Below, one piece after another: positions 5,395 through 9,937 of a stretch of 9,937 bases of DNA. Within the stretch, counting starts at the first letter, position 1. Each line of letters opens with the position of its first letter. Origin of the DNA: Acidobacteriaceae bacterium (GTDB lineage Bacteria; Acidobacteriota; Terriglobia; Terriglobales; Acidobacteriaceae); NCBI GenBank assembly GCA_003154055.1, contig PMCH01000077.1:1-9937 (forward strand), in the 5' to 3' direction. A model generated the notes under the pieces. The model was not told the origin of the DNA. It saw nothing but the letters and a program-made list of their open reading frames with translations, and made no database searches. A program made the translations under genes and the position numbers.

Positions 5395-6450
5395 ATGTTT
5401 GGATTCGGATCGAAGACGATTGTAGGTCTGGATGTGGGCTCCTCGAGCATCAAGGCGGTCGAACTGAGAAAGACCCGCCAGGGGATCGAGGTGGCGCACC
5501 TCGGCTTGGAACCGATTGCTCCCGATATCGTGGTGGACTCCATGATCGTGGACTCGGGCACGGTTTCCAGCGCTATCTCGAAACTGTTTGCCGATACCGA
5601 GATCAAGGCGAAGGCCGTGGCCACGGCGGTGAGCGGGCACTCCGTCATCGTGAAGAAAATCTCGTTGCCATCGATGAGCGATCAGGAACTGGCGGACACC
5701 ATCCAGAAAGAAGCGGCGCAGCACATCCCCTTTGATCTGGCCGACGTCAATCTCGACTACCAGATCCTGACCGACGACGCGACCAGCCCGCAGATGGACG
5801 TACTTCTGGTGGCGGTCAAGAAAGACAAGATTCTGAACTACACCAACGTACTCTCGATGGCGGGCAAAACACCCGCTATCGTGGATATCGATGCGCTGGC
5901 CCTGCAGAACTGCTACGAGTACAACTACGAGCCCGCGCCTACGCAAGTGGTGGCGCTGCTCAACCTGGGCGCGAGCGTGATGAACATCAACATTGTGAAG
6001 GGCACGACCCCGCTGTTTCCGCGCGACGTCAGCATCGGCGGGCACCAGTACACCGATTCGCTGCAGAAGGAACTCGACCTCAGCTTCGACGATGCCGAGT
6101 CCCTGAAACTGGGGCGCAAGGTGGGCACGGTGCACGACGATGCCAAGGCGCCGATCCTGCAGCAGGTGACGGAAATCATCGTGCTCGAAATTCAGAAGAC
6201 GTTTGACTTCTTCCGGGCCAGCGCGGCGGGCGAGCACATCGAGAAGATCTACCTGGCCGGCGGATCGGCCAAGGTCCCCGGTCTGGTGGAAGCGCTGCGG
6301 CAGGAGTTTTCCATGCCGGTGGAGTTGTTCAACCCGTTCCAGAAAGTGCTGGCTCCCATGGAGGGACCGGGCGCGGAACTGGTGGAACAGAATGCCGGAC
6401 AGTTGGCAGTGGCGGTGGGCTTAGCCCTGAGGAGCTTTGAAAAGCTATGA
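5395..6450 (+). CDS. pilM: Type IV pilus assembly protein PilM (actin-like ATPase)
   Basis: A 351-residue cytoplasmic protein of the FtsA/actin fold that binds ATP and docks on the N-terminal tail of PilN at the inner membrane, linking the pilus alignment complex to the motor side. Seen here: GLDVGSSSIKAVEL (residues 11-24) is the first phosphate loop, the PilM signature DTIQKEAAQHIPFDLADVNLDYQIL spans about 101-125, LLNLGASVMNINIVKG (188-203) is the second phosphate loop, and IYLAGGSAKVPGL (285-297) is the adenosine-binding motif. Length is normal for the family. ATG 5395 follows AAGGCGGG at close range. The stop overlaps the pilN start by four bases (ATGA at 6447-6450), so the two are probably translated in a coupled way and in matched amounts. 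Confidence 0.97.
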   Translation: MFGFGSKTIVGLDVGSSSIKAVELRKTRQGIEVAHLGLEPIAPDIVVDSMIVDSGTVSSAISKLFADTEIKAKAVATAVSGHSVIVKKISLPSMSDQELADTIQKEAAQHIPFDLADVNLDYQILTDDATSPQMDVLLVAVKKDKILNYTNVLSMAGKTPAIVDIDALALQNCYEYNYEPAPTQVVALLNLGASVMNINIVKGTTPLFPRDVSIGGHQYTDSLQKELDLSFDDAESLKLGRKVGTVHDDAKAPILQQVTEIIVLEIQKTFDFFRASAAGEHIEKIYLAGGSAKVPGLVEALRQEFSMPVELFNPFQKVLAPMEGPGAELVEQNAGQLAVAVGLALRSFEKL

Positions 6451-7037
6451 TCCGAATCAATCTGCTGGGTGCTCCGAAACCGAAAAGCGGCAAGAAGGGC
6501 TCGTCGGTCAGTATGCCGAGCATGGATGTCGGCAACATCGGCTCGCCGCTGCTGAAAGTGGCGGTGGTGCTGGTGATGTTCGGCCTGATCAACGCCGGGT
6601 ACTGGTATCGTCTCGACCACGAAAAGAAGGCCATTGACGCCCAGATGCGGCTGGCGGAACAGAAGAACCGCGAACTGGCTGACATCAAGACGCGTTACCT
6701 GGAACGCCAGAGGCAGGCCGACGCCTACAAGCGGCGGGTGGACGTGATCGACAATCTGCGCTCCAACCAGACCGGCCCGGTGAACCTGCTGGCCATGATC
6801 GGCGAAACCGTGAACGGCACCGAAGCGGTCTGGCTGAACAGCCTGCAGGATCAGGGACCGAGCGTCGCCATCGACGGGATGGCACTCAGCACGGATGCGG
6901 TGGCCAACCTGATCAGCAATCTGAAAAAGACGGGCTACTTCCGCAACATCGAGATCAAGGAAAGCATTCAGGACGAGCAGGTCAAGGATATGCAGGCGTT
7001 TCAGTTCACCTTGACCTGTGAAAAGGCGAAGTCGTAA
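6447..7037 (+). CDS. pilN: Type IV pilus inner-membrane protein PilN
   Basis: A 196-residue bitopic membrane protein. The N-terminal MIRINLLG carries the INLL peptide that inserts into a groove of PilM. A basic, Gly/Ser-rich linker (about 10-30) leads to one membrane segment (about 35-53, VAVVLVMFGLINAGYWY edge), then a charged coiled-coil (about 58-105, many Lys, Arg, Glu) and a small periplasmic alpha/beta domain (about 112-192, with AVWLNSLQ and the GYFRNIEIKES strand). PilN pairs with PilO through the coiled coil. The cytoplasmic linker between INLL and the membrane is longer than I would expect from proteobacterial PilN. The start overlaps the end of pilM; pilO follows after 12 bases. 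Confidence 0.95.
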   Translation: MIRINLLGAPKPKSGKKGSSVSMPSMDVGNIGSPLLKVAVVLVMFGLINAGYWYRLDHEKKAIDAQMRLAEQKNRELADIKTRYLERQRQADAYKRRVDVIDNLRSNQTGPVNLLAMIGETVNGTEAVWLNSLQDQGPSVAIDGMALSTDAVANLISNLKKTGYFRNIEIKESIQDEQVKDMQAFQFTLTCEKAKS

Positions 7038-7049
7038 AGGCGGACGCTT

Positions 7050-7685
7050 ATGAATCTGGGCGAATTGTCAGGTGGCAAGCTCTGGGCGGTACTGATGCTG
7101 GCGGCAGTCGTCGGCACGGGCGCCCTCTACTACACCGTCTTCAAGTCGCAACGCGACCAAAATGCGTCGGCCCAACAGGCGCTCCAGGCCAAGATGCGCG
7201 AGAACTCGGAACTGGAAGCGTACCGGCCGAAACTGGCCGACATGGAGCGCCAGCTCGCGAATCTCAAGCAGCAACTCGAGATCGAGCGGCGCATTGTGCC
7301 CGACGAGAAGGACGTGGACAACTTCATGCGCATGGTCAGCGCCGAAGCCCGCAAGTCGGGAGTCGAGATCCGGCGCTATACCTCGCGGCCAGTTTCCGCG
7401 CGGGACTTCTACACCGAGGTGCCGTTCGAGGTGGAGTTTGACGGCCCGTTTTACTCGATGCTGGGGTTCTTTGACCGGGTCGGCAAGCTGGAGCGCATCG
7501 TGAATGTCTCCAACCTGCTGGTGGCCTCGACCCGGAAACCGGCGGACGCGAAAGCGAAAAAGACGTATCAGTACGCGCCCAACGAGAGTGTAGTGGCGAC
7601 CTGCGTTGCCACCACGTATTTCAGTCACGACATGGAACCGCCCAGCACAGCGGGTGGGAAGCCGGGACAACCGGCCAAGAACTAA
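7050..7685 (+). CDS. pilO: Type IV pilus inner-membrane protein PilO
   Basis: A 211-residue bitopic protein: short cytoplasmic tail, membrane helix about residues 11-31 (LWAVLMLAAVVGTGALYYTVF), a long coiled coil about 35-82 with regular leucines, then a ferredoxin-like periplasmic domain (about 86-192) containing the family block FYTEVPFEVEFDGPFYSMLGFFDRVGKLERIVNVSNL at 120-156. PilO forms heterodimers with PilN and contacts PilP, setting the inner-membrane ring below the secretin. The C-terminal tail (about 195-211) is Pro/Gly/Lys-rich. Ribosome binding site AAAGGCGG lies seven bases or so before the ATG. pilP starts 10 bases after the stop. Confidence 0.95.
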   Translation: MNLGELSGGKLWAVLMLAAVVGTGALYYTVFKSQRDQNASAQQALQAKMRENSELEAYRPKLADMERQLANLKQQLEIERRIVPDEKDVDNFMRMVSAEARKSGVEIRRYTSRPVSARDFYTEVPFEVEFDGPFYSMLGFFDRVGKLERIVNVSNLLVASTRKPADAKAKKTYQYAPNESVVATCVATTYFSHDMEPPSTAGGKPGQPAKN

Positions 7686-7695
7686 GGGGGATACG

Positions 7696-8523
7696 ATGAA
7701 GCGCACGACCGGCATTCTCGTTTGCATACTGGCCGCGGGCCTGGCTTGGGCACAGAACCCCCAGATCATCCAGAACACGCGCGCCAAGTTAGACGCCGTG
7801 CAGAAGAATACGACCGCGGCGTCGAATCAAGCCTTGGGGATTACCGCACCGGCCAGCCATCCAGCGGGCAGCGCGACCAGTCCGGCCGCGAAGCCAGCCA
7901 AGGCGCCGGTAGTGGCGGCGCAGGCAAAGTCGACGGCGCCCGCCCAGGTAAAACAGACGGCCAGCGTGAAGCCGGTCAAGGCTGTGGCCGCCCAGAAGAA
8001 GGAAGTGGCGGTGGCCCCGAAAGCGGCGCTGAAGAAAGCGGCGGCTGTGTCGAAGGCGGCGCCAAAGAAAGAGGCGATGGCTCCGAAGGCCGGGTTGCGC
8101 TCAGCGGCCGTCACGTCGAGCAGCAGCGCTTCCGGCAGCGGCTCCGTCGAAGAAACGAAAAGCAGCGAAGCGGACGACAAAGACAGTCTGGACAAAAAGT
8201 GGAGCATGACCGGGAAACGGGATCCATTTATCAGCCCGGTGGTGAGTCACGCGGGCGGATCGGGTTGCAGCACGGGCAAGAAGTGCCTGGAGATCGGCGC
8301 GATCAACCTGCGCGGCGTCGTGCGTTCCGATGCGGGTTTCATTGCGGTGGTGACCAACAGCCTGAACAAGGCGTACTTCCTGCGGGAAAACGATCCCGTG
8401 TTTGACGGTTACGTGGTCAAGATCACGGGCGATTCCATTGTGTTCCAGGAAACGCTGCAGGACCGGTTAGGCAAGACCTTTACACGCGAAGTGGTGAAAA
8501 AGATTACGACTCCGGCTGTATAA
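7696..8523 (+). CDS. pilP: Type IV pilus periplasmic protein PilP, with long Ala/Lys-rich linker
   Basis: A 275-residue exported protein that bridges PilN/PilO to the periplasmic part of PilQ. Signal peptide: residues 1-19, likely cut after AWA. There is no lipobox cysteine at the cleavage site (the only early Cys is residue 10), so unlike many proteobacterial PilP it seems not to be a lipoprotein. Residues about 50-165 are low complexity: an Ala/Lys/Pro/Val-rich basic stretch (65-135) and then a Ser-rich, acidic one (138-168). The conserved domain begins at GKRDPF (173-178) and runs to about 270 (GAINLRGVVR, AYFLRENDPVFDGYVVKI). Cys191 and Cys197 flank a short loop and could form a disulfide. 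The start at 7696 has GGGGG just upstream; the frame is open 30 codons further but that part overlaps pilO. Confidence 0.93.
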   Translation: MKRTTGILVCILAAGLAWAQNPQIIQNTRAKLDAVQKNTTAASNQALGITAPASHPAGSATSPAAKPAKAPVVAAQAKSTAPAQVKQTASVKPVKAVAAQKKEVAVAPKAALKKAAAVSKAAPKKEAMAPKAGLRSAAVTSSSSASGSGSVEETKSSEADDKDSLDKKWSMTGKRDPFISPVVSHAGGSGCSTGKKCLEIGAINLRGVVRSDAGFIAVVTNSLNKAYFLRENDPVFDGYVVKITGDSIVFQETLQDRLGKTFTREVVKKITTPAV

Positions 8524-8558
8524 GCCGGGGGACAACTTAAGTTTGAAGAAATAACTGG

Positions 8559-8578
8559 GAGGCGAAACGGCCTCGCCT
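8559..8578 (+). promoter_or_regulatory. Two-register hairpin in front of pilQ
   Basis: In the 68-base pilP-pilQ gap, AGGCGA (8560-8565) pairs with TCGCCT (8573-8578), and alternatively GAGGC (8559-8563) pairs with GCCTC (8570-8574); the two folds exclude each other. CTGGGAGGCGAAACG here is echoed by CTGGGGAGAAACG directly before the pilQ ATG, so the ribosome-binding sequence looks duplicated, one copy inside the hairpin. Confidence 0.4.
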
Positions 8579-8591
8579 GGGGAGAAACGAA

Positions 8592-9937
8592 ATGCGAAAG
8601 CAACTGCTGGGTCTCATTCTTCCGCTGCTAGCGTTCGTGCTGATCGCAGCTGCGGCTGACATGCCGGGCAAGGGGCCCGCCGCGACCTCCGCGTTACAGC
8701 GGGTCGAAGTCGCGCGCGGACCGGACGGCCTGCTGGTGGAGTTCACCGCCAAAGGCGCGGTCGCCCCCAAGGTGGAGACGCTCGACTCCCCGGCTCGCAT
8801 CGTGATTAACCTTCCCAACACCGTGATGGCGACGGCGCAAAGCCACATCAGCGTCGGCAGCAACGGCGTGAAGGGTGTGCGCGTCGGCATGGATGGCCAG
8901 TTGCCACCGACCACGCGGGTGGTGGTGGATCTGGCCGCCGCTTGTTCGCACGAACTGGTTGCGGGCAAAGACGGTCATTACACCTTGAAGATTCAGGGCA
9001 CGGAGCTGGCCCACAAGGGCGCGGCCCCGATCGCCAAGCCGGCGGCCTCGAGCCCGGCACCGAAACTGGTGCTGGCTTCGGCTCCGGTGGCTACGGCTCC
9101 GGTCACAACGAGTGTGCCAGCGGCTCCGGTGGCGGCGGAAAAAACCGCGAAGCCAGCGGTTGACTTTGCTTTCGTGGAGCCCAAGTACGCGGCCACGACC
9201 GAGAAGGCCGCACCCGCCGTTGAGCCGACCGTGAAGGCGCAGGAAGCGGCTGCCCGGTTTGCCGACAAGACGGCCTCGGAACTGGTGGCTGTCAACACCC
9301 ACGCCACGATGCGGCAGGACGGCGGCAGCGCGCCGGCCATCCAGCCCGCCGTGAACATGGCCGCCGAGCAGCAGGCCCAGATGTCGCAGACCAAAGCGGC
9401 CAGCGGACCGAAGTACACCGGCGAACCAATCTCCGTCAATTTGAAGGATGTTGACCTGAAAGATTTCTTCCGCCTGGTGCACGAGATCAGCGGACTGAAC
9501 GTGGTGCTCGATCCTCAGGTGCATGGCACGTTGACCATCGTGCTCGATGACGTGCCGTGGGACCAGGCGCTCGACATCGTTCTGAAGAATAATGACCTGT
9601 CCCGCCAGCTTGAAGGCAACGTGCTCCGCATCGCCACCATCGACACGCTGAAGAGGGAAGCGGAAAACCGGCGCGCCCAGGTGGAAGCCGAAGCGCTTGC
9701 CGTGGACAAGGTCACCATCACGCGGTTCCTGAGCTACGCCCACTCCAAGGACGTGGTTCCCACGGTGAAGAAGTTCCTCAGCTCGCGGGGTGACGTTGTT
9801 TCCGACGACCGCACCAACGCGCTGATCATCTCCGACATTCCGGCGGTCCTGCCGCAGCTGGATCGCATCATCCAGCAGATGGACCGCAAGACGCAGGAAG
9901 TCGAAATTGAAGCTCGCGTAGTGGCCGCTACCCGCAG
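8592..9937 (+). CDS. pilQ: Type IV pilus secretin PilQ (N-terminal 448 residues)
   Basis: The 5' part of the outer-membrane secretin through which the pilus fibre exits. Signal peptide residues 1-22. An AMIN-type beta domain (about 36-135, VEVARGPDGLLVEFTAKG to HYTLKIQG) would bind peptidoglycan; only one copy is seen. A linker of about 140 residues rich in Ala, Pro, Val and Thr (140-275) follows. Then the secretin/TonB short N-terminal domain (STN, about 278-350: ISVNLKDVDLKDFFRLVHEISGLNVVLD, VPWDQALDIVLKNNDL) and one secretin N1-type domain (about 373-432: FLSYAHSKDVVPTVKKFLSSRG, DRTNALIISDIPAVLPQL). The pore-forming secretin core lies beyond the window. Ribosome binding site GGGGAG is seven bases before the ATG. 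It is the last visible gene of the pilMNOPQ cluster. Confidence 0.95.
   Translation, partial: MRKQLLGLILPLLAFVLIAAAADMPGKGPAATSALQRVEVARGPDGLLVEFTAKGAVAPKVETLDSPARIVINLPNTVMATAQSHISVGSNGVKGVRVGMDGQLPPTTRVVVDLAAACSHELVAGKDGHYTLKIQGTELAHKGAAPIAKPAASSPAPKLVLASAPVATAPVTTSVPAAPVAAEKTAKPAVDFAFVEPKYAATTEKAAPAVEPTVKAQEAAARFADKTASELVAVNTHATMRQDGGSAPAIQPAVNMAAEQQAQMSQTKAASGPKYTGEPISVNLKDVDLKDFFRLVHEISGLNVVLDPQVHGTLTIVLDDVPWDQALDIVLKNNDLSRQLEGNVLRIATIDTLKREAENRRAQVEAEALAVDKVTITRFLSYAHSKDVVPTVKKFLSSRGDVVSDDRTNALIISDIPAVLPQLDRIIQQMDRKTQEVEIEARVVAATR

Noticed and set aside
4957..6237. Minus-strand open frame of 426 codons
   Set aside because: Antisense to the HTH gene and pilM, His/Arg-rich composition typical of a shadow frame, no recognisable domain.
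8694..9743. Minus-strand open frame of 349 codons
   Set aside because: Antisense to pilQ, Arg/His/Gly-rich, no motif; a composition artefact.

Overview
The window is a GC-rich bacterial chromosome segment. Its gene style (high G/C at third codon positions, a pilMNOPQ cluster headed by a small excisionase-type HTH protein, and intergenic gaps filled with short heptad repeats and palindromes) suggests an Acidobacteriota member. That assignment is inference from memory of such genomes; there is no rRNA gene or other phylogenetic marker here. No tRNA, rRNA, CRISPR array, transposase or prophage gene is visible.

Left part (1-2127): the 5' part of a thiamine-diphosphate-dependent 2-oxoacid dehydrogenase E1 alpha gene runs leftwards off the edge. 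It is divergent from a HAD phosphatase of the phosphoglycolate phosphatase type (730-1419), which is followed by an orphan transglutaminase-like cysteine protein (1507-2127).

Middle part (2199-4669, minus strand): three genes read leftwards. These are an exported rhodanese-like protein with a cysteine-rich active loop (4669-4208), a membrane-anchored TlpA/ResA-type thioredoxin (4076-3546), and a saccharopine-dehydrogenase-family protein closest to L-lysine 6-dehydrogenase (3389-2199). The first two are both predicted envelope thiol proteins and may work in one redox or sulfur pathway. Their gaps of 131 and 156 bases hold repeats, so one transcript is possible but not shown.

Right part (5116-9937, plus strand): a small MerR/excisionase-type DNA-binding protein is followed by pilM, pilN, pilO, pilP and the first 448 codons of pilQ. 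This is the alignment complex of the type IV pilus: cytoplasmic PilM binds the N-terminal INLL peptide of PilN, PilN and PilO form the inner-membrane coiled-coil pair, PilP links them to the periplasmic domains of the outer-membrane secretin PilQ. pilM and pilN overlap by four bases, and the spacing is otherwise short. The 446-base gap between the rhodanese start and the HTH start is the only long non-coding stretch and carries several palindromes and direct repeats.

The most unusual signals lie between genes. Three separate gaps (about 648-706, 2133-2193, 3408-3484) hold degenerate 7-base-periodic tandem repeats, and a fourth (4091-4178) holds compact palindromes. The genes themselves are mostly recognisable families; I see no convincing new multi-gene system.
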